From the NCBI RefSeq assembly GCF_946476835.1, contig NZ_CAMKWA010000015.1, positions 1-42,946 of the forward strand: DNA of 42,946 nt, written 5' to 3'. The position numbers and the translations under genes were made by a program. Position 1 is the stretch's first letter; every line of letters begins with the position of its first letter. Origin of the DNA: an uncultured Neokomagataea sp. Lineage in GTDB: Bacteria; Pseudomonadota; Alphaproteobacteria; Acetobacterales; Acetobacteraceae. The notes below the pieces were generated by a model that had not been told where the DNA came from, made no database searches, and worked only from the letters and a program-made list of their open reading frames with translations. Positions 16,406 to 26,413 of the stretch are shown piece by piece.

Positions 16406-16500
16406 ATTCGAGGGGATTAAAGAACGGTTGGCTGGTGATGCTAGGCTTTCGGAGTGCTGATTGATTGGTGCCTTGATGGCGTTCTTCGATTGGCGTCTTT

Positions 16501-17796
16501 CTAGCGGCCCCGCTGCATGTCTGTGCGTTCTTTGCGCGACTGATGATGTTTTGGGAAACTAGGCCATGGGCTGGAAGTTGACGTTTTCTGCGGTCGCTGC
16601 GGGATGTGTGGTGCAAGGCGTGTCCAGTCTACTGCATTGATCATGTGGCGTACTCGATTGCGCATAGTGTCCCAACCATGACGCAGAAGCGCAAGCAGGC
16701 AGAGTTCATGTTCATGCAATGCTTGGGTGGAGTAGCGCCATGGGGTGGCTTTCAAGGCATCAGCCACCCACACATCATCCCAGTGAGGAATAACGACGCG
16801 CCCATCAGCGTGTGTCTCTTCCACGGTTGGGAAGAGGGCGGCACTGCTGGCTCCATTCGGGGTTGGGACAGTTGGGTCTGTGTACTGTCCAGGAGGTTCT
16901 CTGTCTGTCCCAGAAGGCGATGGCATTGCGCTGTAATGTGCTCCATTGCCGTGAGGCGCTCTCGAAGTTGAAACGCTGCACGCTCGGTGTTCTGTCGGGC
17001 ATGGTCCACGCTCTCTTGAAGGCGTAGGAAAAACTCGGTCGGATCGTCGCTCATATCCCTGTTCCTTCACTTGGCTTGCGAGCGCATTGATGCGCCGCAC
17101 GGTGGTGTTTGTTTCGCTGCGTGTGCGGCCCTCATCGATCTGGGGCCAGTCTATGGTTTTGCCGTTTCTTCTGGTCTTGTGTTGGCTGCCAGGACGCTTG
17201 CCTTGCGCCTGCATGATCCGGGCGGCTGGCCCTTCATGAAGTGTGGGGAGGAGATGGCCTTTCCCCTGATCTTCAAGAGAACGGTGATCAATCGGTGGTC
17301 CCGTTCCGGCCATGATGCGGTTATGCGTTTCGGTCCATTCTTCGCGCACCCGTTCCAGCGCCCCTTTGCGGGAAAGTCCGATGACCTTGCTGGGCCGTCC
17401 TTTTCCTCCGGTGCGGGGTTTGTTTTGTTCCAGCGCGATGAGATGGACATGGGGATTGCCCGGTCGGTCGTAATGGATGGCTGCGATCCAGGGGGCAGCG
17501 CCATGTGTGACTTTTTCTGCAAAGTCGCGAACGAGACGCTGGTGAAGCTCCGGCGTTCCTTCGCGAGGAAGAGCGATAATGAAGCATTCGGCAATTCGGC
17601 CGTTTTGGCCGGCCATCGTTTCATGGCGTTCGGCCAGGGTACGAAGGTTGGTCGTGTCATAGGCCGACAGGCCATGACGTTCTCCGAGCAGGATGAGATC
17701 CTGGCGATTACAACAGATGTAGCGCAATCGTGCGGCTGTTTTGCCAATCCCGTCAGTGGCGGCGATGCTGCTATGTTGTAAGGAATACAGGGCCAT
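16501..17796 (-). CDS. MobA/MobL relaxase (MobQ family)
   Basis: A 431-aa relaxase that should nick the oriT just upstream and lead the transferred strand into a recipient. The N-terminus fits RSF1010-type MobA. The likely catalytic tyrosine is Y26 (in RLRYI), the histidine triad is HYDRPGNPHVHLI (H108, H116, H118), and the downstream IDHRSLEDQG plus HEGP segment is also shared. The relaxase domain ends near residue 210. RSF1010 MobA carries a C-terminal primase; this protein is too short for one and ends in a low-complexity Pro/Ser/Thr-rich region plus a short helical end. The low-complexity part coincides with another gene read in a different frame (16752-17054). Confidence 0.87.
   Translation of the reverse strand: MALYSLQHSSIAATDGIGKTAARLRYICCNRQDLILLGERHGLSAYDTTNLRTLAERHETMAGQNGRIAECFIIALPREGTPELHQRLVRDFAEKVTHGAAPWIAAIHYDRPGNPHVHLIALEQNKPRTGGKGRPSKVIGLSRKGALERVREEWTETHNRIMAGTGPPIDHRSLEDQGKGHLLPTLHEGPAARIMQAQGKRPGSQHKTRRNGKTIDWPQIDEGRTRSETNTTVRRINALASQVKEQGYERRSDRVFPTPSRERGPCPTEHRACSVSTSRAPHGNGAHYSAMPSPSGTDREPPGQYTDPTVPTPNGASSAALFPTVEETHADGRVVIPHWDDVWVADALKATPWRYSTQALHEHELCLLALLRHGWDTMRNRVRHMINAVDWTRLAPHIPQRPQKTSTSSPWPSFPKHHQSRKERTDMQRGR
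16752..17054 (-). CDS. MobB-like protein nested inside the relaxase gene
   Basis: A 100-aa protein encoded wholly within the relaxase gene, same strand, shifted by one base. Evidence that it is real: GAAGGA sits 8 nt before its ATG; residues ~1-65 form a heptad-like helical segment; and the C-terminus (about 79-100) is a single hydrophobic segment (TLMGASLFLTGMMCGWLMP) fitting a membrane anchor. The relaxase frame over the same DNA is low-complexity, as expected if this frame is the constrained one. RSF1010 has the same arrangement: mobB lies inside mobA and encodes a membrane-associated protein that helps the relaxosome engage the transfer apparatus. I infer an equivalent role. Sequence similarity to MobB is not evident by eye. 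Confidence 0.7.
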   Translation of the reverse strand: MSDDPTEFFLRLQESVDHARQNTERAAFQLRERLTAMEHITAQCHRLLGQTENLLDSTQTQLSQPRMEPAVPPSSQPWKRHTLMGASLFLTGMMCGWLMP

Positions 17797-17827
17797 GGCT
17801 CACGCCTTCGGCCCGTTGGGTTCGCAC

Positions 17828-17864
17828 GCGAAAATCGTAGATTTTCGCTGAAGTGCGCCCTCCC
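17828..17864. other. oriT, RSF1010/MobQ type
   Basis: A perfect 9-bp inverted repeat (17828-17836 and 17840-17848, GTA loop) is followed at once by TGAAGTGCGCCCTCCC. The AAGTGCGCCCT core is the nic-region signature of MobQ plasmids such as RSF1010. It lies 32 bases upstream of the relaxase start, in the usual position between mob genes. I do not assign the exact nick. Confidence 0.82.
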
Positions 17865-17885
17865 ATTTTTCTGCCCTCTGTTCCA

Positions 17886-18179
17886 TTACGGCCTCGATAG
17901 GGAGGGGAGGGAAGATGTGTCTGTTGGGGGTTTAGTGCTGCCTGACGGACCCTTCAAAAGATCATACAGGGCTTTGACACGGTGCAGGTCCTGAGCGAAT
18001 TCTTTTACAGGAAGGTTCATCTGTCGCAGGACTTTGCGAAGAGCCGCGTTCTGGGCTTTTTCACCTGGGAAGCCCGCCTGGTAGAAGGCCGCGAGATCGA
18101 CTATGTCGCCTGGTGTGAGCGTGCTGGCATTTCCCAGGCGTTGGTTAAGAGTGATGAAACGATGCGCTTGAACAAGCAT
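17886..18179 (-). CDS. Small mobilization-region protein (97 aa)
   Basis: A small helical protein just upstream of oriT and the relaxase gene, same strand. AGAAGGA lies 9 nt before its ATG. It is mostly alpha-helical, with a basic middle (RKVLRQMNLPVKEFAQDLHR) and a Pro/Ser-rich tail. I recognise no family. Its position suggests a relaxosome accessory protein analogous to MobC or TraD of MobQ plasmids, but that rests on context only. Confidence 0.6.
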   Translation of the reverse strand: MLVQAHRFITLNQRLGNASTLTPGDIVDLAAFYQAGFPGEKAQNAALRKVLRQMNLPVKEFAQDLHRVKALYDLLKGPSGSTKPPTDTSSLPSLSRP

Positions 18180-18358
18180 AGGGGAGGATCCTTCTGACAG
18201 TGGATCTTCCTGACCTAGGTCCCGTGAAGCGTAACCGAAGTAAAATTGTTAAAAAATTTGATTATTTTTGCATGGCCTGTGGGCCGTGCAATGTGCGTTG
18301 CAAGGCGAGCGTTAAGCAATCAATCGTAGGGGGAGGGGATAAGTTCGCCAAAGTTGGT

Positions 18359-18377
18359 ATCCTGCCCCCGCAACCAA
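18359..18377 (+). repeat. attR: right 19-bp direct repeat
   Basis: A second copy of the tRNA-fMet 3'-end sequence (one mismatch to 27-45), ending 10 bases before the stop of the convergent regulator remnant. It marks the right boundary of the element. The 180 bases between it and the last element gene hold an A+T-rich patch (18240-18270) and an imperfect inverted repeat (18270-18289) but no gene. Confidence 0.84.
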
Positions 18378-18387
18378 TTCATATAAA

Positions 18388-18903
18388 TCATGCAAATAAG
18401 TAATCATGTGCACGCACTAAGCATGCTAATGAATTGCAAGCCATTTTGCGCATAACATGACCGCGGCGAACTTTTACCGTAATTTCACTCACGCCCAATA
18501 AACCCGCTATTTGTTTGTTCAATAAGCCACGAACAACAAGGCGAAAAACCTCGCGCTCCCCAACGTTCAAGCTCTCATAACGTTCTTGTAAAACACAGCG
18601 CTCTTGGTAACGCTCACGCTCTGCTTTGTGCCACTCGAGCGCCGAGTGAAGACTATCCAGTAAAACTTGATCCGAAAATGGCTTGGTTAAAAAATCAACG
18701 GCACCATTCTTGAGTGCACGGACAGACATAGGAATGTCTCCATGTGCCGTAATGAAAAGAATGGGAATGGAAATCTTCATCGCATTCAGCGTATTTTGAA
18801 GCTCAAGTCCACTTTGTCCTGGCATGCGAACGTCTAAAATCAAGCAGGAGGGGCAGTCGAGACGCGGCGATGATAAAAAATCGTCCGCCGTTATATGGAA
18901 AAA
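18388..18903 (-). pseudogene. 5'-truncated FixJ-type response regulator
   Basis: The remnant starts directly after the proB stop codon, in the same frame. It reads DDFLSSPRLD then the phospho-acceptor motif LILDVRMPGQSG, the rest of the receiver domain (with TKPF lysine) and a complete LuxR/FixJ helix-turn-helix (NKQIAGLLGVSEITVKVRRG). The first ~40 residues of a normal FixJ receiver, including the acidic pair that binds magnesium, are missing. No ATG or ribosome binding site precedes the receiver part; a TTG at 18843 would give 151 aa with half a receiver. The likely cause is a deletion that fused its 5' end to proB. A short DNA-binding product cannot be excluded. Confidence 0.75.
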
Positions 18904-21106
<2,203 letters not shown>

Positions 21107-21132
21107 ATATAAGACAAAGTCTGCCGGCGAAA

Positions 21133-21399
21133 TTATTCGGCAGCTTCTGCCAGCGCCACAGATACGTGGACGCGGCCTTCTGCGCGACGTTGGAAGCGGA
21201 CTTGACCGTCAACCAATGCGAACAGGGTGTGGTCACGGCCAACGCCGACGTTAGCGCCTGGCTTCATCTTCGTGCCACGTTGGCGCACGATGATGTTGCC
21301 AGCGATGACGCTTTCACCACCAAACTTCTTCACACCGAGGCGACGACCGGCGCTATCACGTCCGTTACGGCTCGAGCCGCCTGCTTTTTTTTGTGCCAT
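21133..21399 (-). CDS. rpmA: 50S ribosomal protein L27 (bL27)
   Basis: An 88-aa bL27, located near the peptidyl-transferase centre of the 50S subunit. It begins [21 protein letters not shown], the conserved basic leader, with the KKFGGE and RQRGTK blocks after it. TAGGAG lies 8 nt before the ATG. It follows rplU by 37 bases in the same operon. Confidence 0.99.
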   Translation of the reverse strand: MAQKKAGGSSRNGRDSAGRRLGVKKFGGESVIAGNIIVRQRGTKMKPGANVGVGRDHTLFALVDGQVRFQRRAEGRVHVSVALAEAAE

Positions 21400-21436
21400 T
21401 GCTGTCTCTCCTAACTAGCTCGAAAGCGGTCTATGC

Positions 21437-21751
21437 TCAGGCCGCGTTGATCGCTTCAATGCGCAGAACCGTCACATGTTGACGGTGGCCGTTTTTACGG
21501 CGGCTGTTTTGACGACGACGCTTCTTGAAGATGATCACTTTTTCCAAGCGATCTTGAGCAACGACGGTTGCCGTAACGCTTGCACCTTCAACGGTCGGTG
21601 CGCCAACAGTCAGGCCGCTTTCGCCGCCAACCATCAGGACGTCCGTCAATGTTACTGTGCTGCCAGCTTCGGCGTCCAGTTTTTCAACCTTCACGATGCT
21701 CTGAGGAGCGACGCGATACTGCTTTCCGCCTGTGCGGATGACTGCAAACAT
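21437..21751 (-). CDS. rplU: 50S ribosomal protein L21 (bL21)
   Basis: A 104-aa bL21, a 23S rRNA-binding protein of the 50S subunit. The start [14 protein letters not shown] and the C-terminal [16 protein letters not shown] segment are diagnostic. It is the first gene of the leftward rplU-rpmA-obgE-proB group. Its promoter must lie in 21752-22050. Confidence 0.98.
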   Translation of the reverse strand: MFAVIRTGGKQYRVAPQSIVKVEKLDAEAGSTVTLTDVLMVGGESGLTVGAPTVEGASVTATVVAQDRLEKVIIFKKRRRQNSRRKNGHRQHVTVLRIEAINAA

Positions 21752-22052
21752 GTCAGAAAACTCTCACTGTTCCGGACTGTAACTTTGGCGTCAGGCTGTT
21801 CGCCCACATACGCTTTATCGTAAAGCTCAGCCGCTTTTTCTACATTGGTCTTTTTGCTGCTCCATCACGCTCACGCGTAAAATAGAACAAAGACAGCGGA
21901 TGGCTACAGAGAACGGTGAAGAAGGTCAATGAAAAAACGTGGATCACGCGATTTTTTTTGCGGATCACTATGTTCTTTTCTCTTGTCATATTTTCGAAAG
22001 AGCGCCATAAGCCTGCCCATCGATCAAGGCTAAGCATAAAGTTAGCCCGCGT
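21752..22052. promoter_or_regulatory. Divergent promoter region of rplU and tRNA-Ser
   Basis: A 301-base region between the leftward rplU and the rightward tRNA-Ser. A candidate tRNA promoter is TTGTCA (21983-21988), 17 bases, then CATAAG (22006-22011), about 40 bases before the tRNA. I found no convincing rplU promoter and no gene here. Confidence 0.45.
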
Positions 22053-22142
<90 letters not shown>

Positions 22143-22184
22143 AAAACTGCCATTCCTGAGCAGCCCCCGAAAAAATACTCCTGA

Positions 22185-22790
22185 TTATTTGTGGCAATCT
22201 ATGGCAATCGAAAAGCTGGTAATCGGTCCCAAATCTGGGAGAGGTCTTCCATTTCTACCCCACCAAGACTTGCAGTTAAAGTAAATCATATAAATGTATT
22301 TATGGTATTCTCTGTAAAATTCCGTCAGGTCCTGACTGTGTCGATCTTTTCCAATATGACCGAATGTATTATTTCTAATTGTCCTAAGTCGTACCGGAAA
22401 ATCCATAGGGACATTTTCCGGGAATGATTGAAGAGAGTTTTCCCATGGTGGGGCAGTCCCATTGAGGATGGCTTCTTTCCTGTTTCTCAAAATCTTTGAT
22501 GCTTGTGAATGAATATATAACTCAATGGGTTTATGTCTTTCGTTCCATTTGAATTGCTTTACGTATTCTTTGGATAAATCGTTCTTGGCGCATTCTTTCA
22601 AGAACTCATAAAGATGATGGAGAAAGCGCGTGTATGAGTCGTAGAGACCGAAAGACCTTTGAGGCGTATCGCCAAGGATAATCTGTTCCTTTCCTCTTCT
22701 GGCGAATTCCTCGAAAGCGTTTTCACACCGTATGAATTCATGTGCCATCATCAATGTATGTGTTGCACGTCCTTCTGCTTCGTTTCTCAT
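22185..22790 (-). CDS. Orphan protein with HEPN-like motif
   Basis: A 201-aa protein with no recognised family, clearly A+T-richer than its neighbours, which suggests transfer. It is mostly helical and ends in a Trp/Arg-rich tail. The segment LRTIRNNTFGHIG (about 135-147) fits the R-N-x(4)-H form of the HEPN nuclease motif, and it is followed by a Tyr-rich helix, as in HEPN folds. HEPN proteins are RNases found in toxin-antitoxin and abortive-infection systems; none of this is shown for this protein. No antitoxin-type partner is seen beside it. It sits 42 bases past tRNA-Ser, convergent with it, a typical site for acquired genes. The start at 22790 lacks a good ribosome binding site. Confidence 0.5.
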   Translation of the reverse strand: MRNEAEGRATHTLMMAHEFIRCENAFEEFARRGKEQIILGDTPQRSFGLYDSYTRFLHHLYEFLKECAKNDLSKEYVKQFKWNERHKPIELYIHSQASKILRNRKEAILNGTAPPWENSLQSFPENVPMDFPVRLRTIRNNTFGHIGKDRHSQDLTEFYREYHKYIYMIYFNCKSWWGRNGRPLPDLGPITSFSIAIDCHK

Positions 22791-22864
22791 CGTATGCTTT
22801 CATTGGAGTGTTCAGCTACTGTCATTGAGGGATGCCCCGATTCTTATGGCAAGTAAAATGAGGA

Positions 22865-23161
22865 TTACGCTGCGTTGGCATAGAAGGCGACGAAAGCGTC
22901 ATCGTTTGCGGGGTCTGCGAAACGATGACGTGCCGGACGTGCTCTCATGACGGCCTGGGTGGCCTTTCGGCTGGACTTGTTGAGCCTCGACCTCATCTTC
23001 TTGACTACCGGACCGATAGGCCCTTCCCAGAATTGCGCACACGCGACGATCGACGCTCTGAGCTGAGCGTTATTCAGGCGTGGATTCAGGTCGCGATAGA
23101 ACGCCGAGAGAGCTCGAAGTCCTCTTGGGTGGGCTGGTAGTAGGCTCCCTGAACCTAGCCT
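22865..23161 (-). pseudogene. Degenerate reading frame, probable gene remnant
   Basis: An open frame of 98 codons on the minus strand without a start codon. Its end reads like a true protein C-terminus (SAFYRDLNPRLNNAQLR, then a Lys/Arg-rich stretch, then FADPANDDAFVAFYANAA). The frame upstream is broken by a stop, and other frames nearby also look partly coding. I infer the 3' remnant of a lost gene, possibly from a mobile element. The whole stretch 22791-23312 is G+C-richer than the preceding orphan gene and holds nothing else I can name. Confidence 0.35.
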
Positions 23162-23312
23162 TCATGTTGGACTGGTTCCGTGATGGCCTGGGCAGGCTGG
23201 CTGGCAGAGATGAGGTTGAAGGCTGGCGATTCAGGTCTTCACTCTCAGATGGTGGACTGACCCTCATGATTTCATTTGGACCACCTGGTGCCTTACTGTG
23301 GACCGTATGACT

Positions 23313-25526
23313 TTACTCGGCACGTTTGCTTTTAGAGCTGATCTCTGATGGCTGCGCGAGTTGACGGCGTGTTTTTTCACCCATGAAAAGTTGAGTAGAA
23401 TCAAGAAAATCTCGAGTGGTTCGCAAGCTATGCGCAACCACGACAAGATAGGCAATCGCTTTGGTAAGGTCGAGCCGGGTGGCGAAATCACTTTCTAGTG
23501 GGGTGAGTACACGTAATCTGCGTACGGCTGTTTCGGCAATGCGAGCAGCCTTGTCATGGTGACGTGTTGAGTATTCGATGTAATGGAGGGTGAGCTGAAT
23601 AGGGCGGCGCGCGCTTTCGGGTAGGAATTCGCGGTCTAGCAAGGTGCGTAAGCGGATAATATTGAGCCCTAAGGTTAGTGTGGTCAAAGTCCCCATAATA
23701 TAGGCTTCAACCAGTTCTGTATGGGACGGGCCGACATGACGAATTAAACGCGCAAAGCGGTCCGTATTGCGGCCAATCCATGTGTCACGAGAGGGTGTAT
23801 GGCTAAGAGTGGCGAGGGCGCGGAGTTCGCTCAGCATTGTTAGGCGTAAGCGTAAGCGCTCATCGGAAGGGTTAAATGGTAGAATCGTACGGAATACGAG
23901 CACGCTAATAATCACCGACATCATGATGCCGGTGCTATTATTGTAAAAAGCGATTTCATCGAGGACGTGATGATTTTGCGGGTTGATCATGGCGGGTAGG
24001 AGCAGACCATAAGCGCCTGCGCCGCCTGCTGTGGAAGGATTTGCTTTTGCCAAACCGCATGCGAACATTGCCGGTGCTAGGAATAAAAGTAATATTTCTG
24101 ACGTTGTGGCGCGGGGAATGAGAATGAAGGTCAGGATCCATGCGACGACTAGAGCGGCTAAGGCACCTTTTAGAAACTTCATAGTGCCTAATGCGGGATT
24201 TTCTGTGGTCGCGAAGAGGCCGCATACGAGAGTCGTAATTGCAATGAAGCCCAAGCCATTCGGCCATGCTGTCACTTCATAAATTAGGGCCGTTAGTAAG
24301 ACGGCGAGGGCACCGCGAAGGCCGTTTGATAGCGCTTCTCGGGGATCAAGGTGTGTTTCTCGCTGAAAGTGGAAGTGGTCTCCTGGGATGGAGTGTGTAC
24401 TCGCCTCATACTCCGCTATGGCTCGTTCAAGATCCCCCATTAAATCGCCAAGCGAGATGAAAAGTACACGTTCATCTAGAGTGGCGTCATCACGTAAAGG
24501 AGTTTTTGAGGTTTTGATGATTGAGTTGTCTTCGTGGGGGGCAGCGTATTGGTGGCAGACATCACGAAGGTGCTGTAGTTCGGCAAGCAGATCAGGAATG
24601 GCGTTTTGATCAGTCAGCCGTTTCGGAAACGCCTCGAGGAAAATCAACACTTCATCTGCAGCGAGTGAGAAATCTTCATGTTCATGGTTGAGAAGTTGCA
24701 GGCGCATCGCCATGCCGAAGCCACGTGAGAGTAGTGCAGAGACGGAGGCAAGGGCTGCGCGGGCATGGTCTCCTTCATGGCCATGTGGCCCCATTTCGAC
24801 TTCTGCGAATTCAATTTGGTCATTGATTTGCAGTAATGTGCCGAATTGGCGGCGTGCAGCGTTGAGGGCTCCGCGGTCTTCGCCGAGAATGCTGCCGAGG
24901 GTCTTGGTGACGAGAATAAGAGCTGATTGAATCTTTTGGCGGATTTGTTCGCGTGCATGTTGCTCTTGGGAGGCGGCAAAAATAAGGGCAACGAAGGCTT
25001 CGCACAAAACGCCTAAGGTGATGTAGGTGGTGCGTGAAACGGCAATAATAAAAACGTGGTTCGGGTTGGATGCTGCATCCATACAAATGATCGAACACGT
25101 ATAACCAGCCAGAACCAGCGCATAGGCGCGGAAGTTACTGAAGAATGTTGCAAGGCCGCTGCATAGGCCAATCCAAATAGCAATCATTGGGAAAAAGAGC
25201 CATGGAGCCTGTGGCGCGGTTCCCATAATGGCAATAGACGCAATGGCGCCAAAAAAAGTGCCGATGATGCGCCATTTGGCTTTTGATTGGCTCTCGCCGC
25301 GTGTGGGTTGTGCGACGGCCCAGACAGTCATGGCTGCCCATGCGGGGCTGTCGAGCTCCATCCATAGCGCAATCATAAGAGCAAGGAGTGAGGCTACGGT
25401 GTTGCGCAGAGCAAAGAGGAGAGCAGAGCGCGATGGGGATAGAAGCCAGCGCAAAGGGAGAGAGAAAAAGGGTTTATGAGGGTGGGGGGAGGTGCGTGAA
25501 GGGCGCAAGGCTGAAAATAGAGACAT
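23313..25526 (-). CDS. FUSC-family efflux protein
   Basis: A 737-aa inner-membrane protein of the FUSC (fusaric acid resistance / aromatic acid exporter, AaeB-like) family. Two membrane blocks of several helices each (about 35-185 and 400-530) are separated by and followed by cytoplasmic domains, as in the family. The motif AWAAMTVWAVAQPTRGES near residue 65 matches the conserved FUSC segment. It likely exports aromatic acids or similar compounds with periplasmic-adaptor and outer-membrane partners, but no such genes adjoin it. It is transcribed leftward and stands alone. Confidence 0.85.
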   Translation of the reverse strand: MSLFSALRPSRTSPHPHKPFFSLPLRWLLSPSRSALLFALRNTVASLLALMIALWMELDSPAWAAMTVWAVAQPTRGESQSKAKWRIIGTFFGAIASIAIMGTAPQAPWLFFPMIAIWIGLCSGLATFFSNFRAYALVLAGYTCSIICMDAASNPNHVFIIAVSRTTYITLGVLCEAFVALIFAASQEQHAREQIRQKIQSALILVTKTLGSILGEDRGALNAARRQFGTLLQINDQIEFAEVEMGPHGHEGDHARAALASVSALLSRGFGMAMRLQLLNHEHEDFSLAADEVLIFLEAFPKRLTDQNAIPDLLAELQHLRDVCHQYAAPHEDNSIIKTSKTPLRDDATLDERVLFISLGDLMGDLERAIAEYEASTHSIPGDHFHFQRETHLDPREALSNGLRGALAVLLTALIYEVTAWPNGLGFIAITTLVCGLFATTENPALGTMKFLKGALAALVVAWILTFILIPRATTSEILLLFLAPAMFACGLAKANPSTAGGAGAYGLLLPAMINPQNHHVLDEIAFYNNSTGIMMSVIISVLVFRTILPFNPSDERLRLRLTMLSELRALATLSHTPSRDTWIGRNTDRFARLIRHVGPSHTELVEAYIMGTLTTLTLGLNIIRLRTLLDREFLPESARRPIQLTLHYIEYSTRHHDKAARIAETAVRRLRVLTPLESDFATRLDLTKAIAYLVVVAHSLRTTRDFLDSTQLFMGEKTRRQLAQPSEISSKSKRAE

Positions 25527-25894
25527 TATTCAGTTATCTTCAGCACAATGCTCATAGGGTGCCAAGTAAGATTTAATCTTTGCTTTTTTTTGGTGAGATG
25601 AAGTTAAAAAATAAGTAAAAAAGTAATCTTTTTGCGAAAACTGAACTTGAAAAACGGCGTTGTTTTCTCAGTTATGAGTTTGTGACGTTTTGTAAGAAAA
25701 AGGTGTCGTTAGATTCGGTACTCTTTTTCTGTCTGGGGAGCGTTCATATATGGTTTTTCTGGTGAATTAATAATCATAATTTATGGGATCTTGACTATAA
25801 AATCATTGAATTATGCCGTTTATTGTGATTTTAAGTATAGTTGAGTTATCCAATAAGTTAGCTATTTTGTTTTTTCTTCCTCTTGGAGATAACC
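25527..25894. promoter_or_regulatory. A+T-rich divergent region of FUSC gene and mucR
   Basis: These 368 bases are strongly A+T-rich, hold no gene, and must contain the promoters of the leftward FUSC gene and the rightward MucR gene. MucR-family proteins bind A+T-rich DNA with T-A steps and often repress their own promoter, so autoregulation is likely. I could not pick promoter hexamers with confidence. Confidence 0.4.
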
Positions 25895-26335
25895 ATGTCT
25901 GAAGTGAAGTCTGAAAAAAATTTGCTTGAGCTGACCACTGAAATTGTTTCAGCACAAGCATCACGCGGTAATGTTGAGGCGGACAAGCTGCCGCTACTTA
26001 TTAAACAAGTGTATGATGCGTTAGCAGGTGCTGGTGCCCCGGTGGAAGAAGCTAAGCCTGAGCGCCCTCAGCCAGCTGTGCCGATTAAGCGTTCAGTATT
26101 CCCTGATTATATCGTCTGTCTGGAAGATGGTAAAAAGCTGAAAATGCTGAAGCGCCATCTGCAAAGTGCGTATAACATGACGCCAGAGCAGTACCGTGAG
26201 CGTTGGGGCCTGCCGGGTGACTACCCATTGGTTGCTCCAAATTATGCACGTCGTCGTTCAACCTTGGCTCGCGAAATTGGTTTGGGCCGTAAGATCAGTG
26301 CTAATAGTTCAGAGAAAAAGTCTTCTAAGGCCTAA
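25895..26335 (+). CDS. MucR/Ros family zinc-finger transcriptional regulator
   Basis: A 146-aa regulator of the Ros/MucR family, global regulators of exopolysaccharide, motility and cell-cycle genes in Alphaproteobacteria. The C-terminal zinc finger is present (DYIVCLEDGKKLKMLKRHL) followed by NMTPEQYRERWGLPGDYP and VAPNYA, all diagnostic. The N-terminal ~50 residues form the oligomerisation region. The ATG at 25895 follows TTGGAG; an upstream TTG at 25883 is less likely. It stands alone in a long A+T-rich promoter region. Confidence 0.95.
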   Translation: MSEVKSEKNLLELTTEIVSAQASRGNVEADKLPLLIKQVYDALAGAGAPVEEAKPERPQPAVPIKRSVFPDYIVCLEDGKKLKMLKRHLQSAYNMTPEQYRERWGLPGDYPLVAPNYARRRSTLAREIGLGRKISANSSEKKSSKA

Positions 26336-26413
26336 GTTTAGACTTTTTCTTATAAGCAATAATATTCTTGGGGCATTTTTCTGATAGGGTTCAGGCACTA
26401 TCGAGAATGAGGA

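Larger units (their letters stand above)
27..18377. mobile_element. Integrative mobilizable element (~18.3 kb) in tRNA-fMet
   Basis: The boundaries are the 19-bp direct repeats at 27-45 and 18359-18377. A large serine recombinase lies at the left border. A MobQ relaxase, an RSF1010-like oriT and a small accessory gene lie at the right end. Between them are plasmid-like genes (RepA-type ATPase, DUF3987) and a four-gene defence operon. No mating-pair-formation or coupling-protein genes are present, so it should be mobilizable by a helper rather than self-transmissible. No classical replication initiator was seen, so autonomous replication is uncertain. Gene content suggests a mobilizable plasmid that gained a recombinase and a tRNA attachment site. 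Confidence 0.85.
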
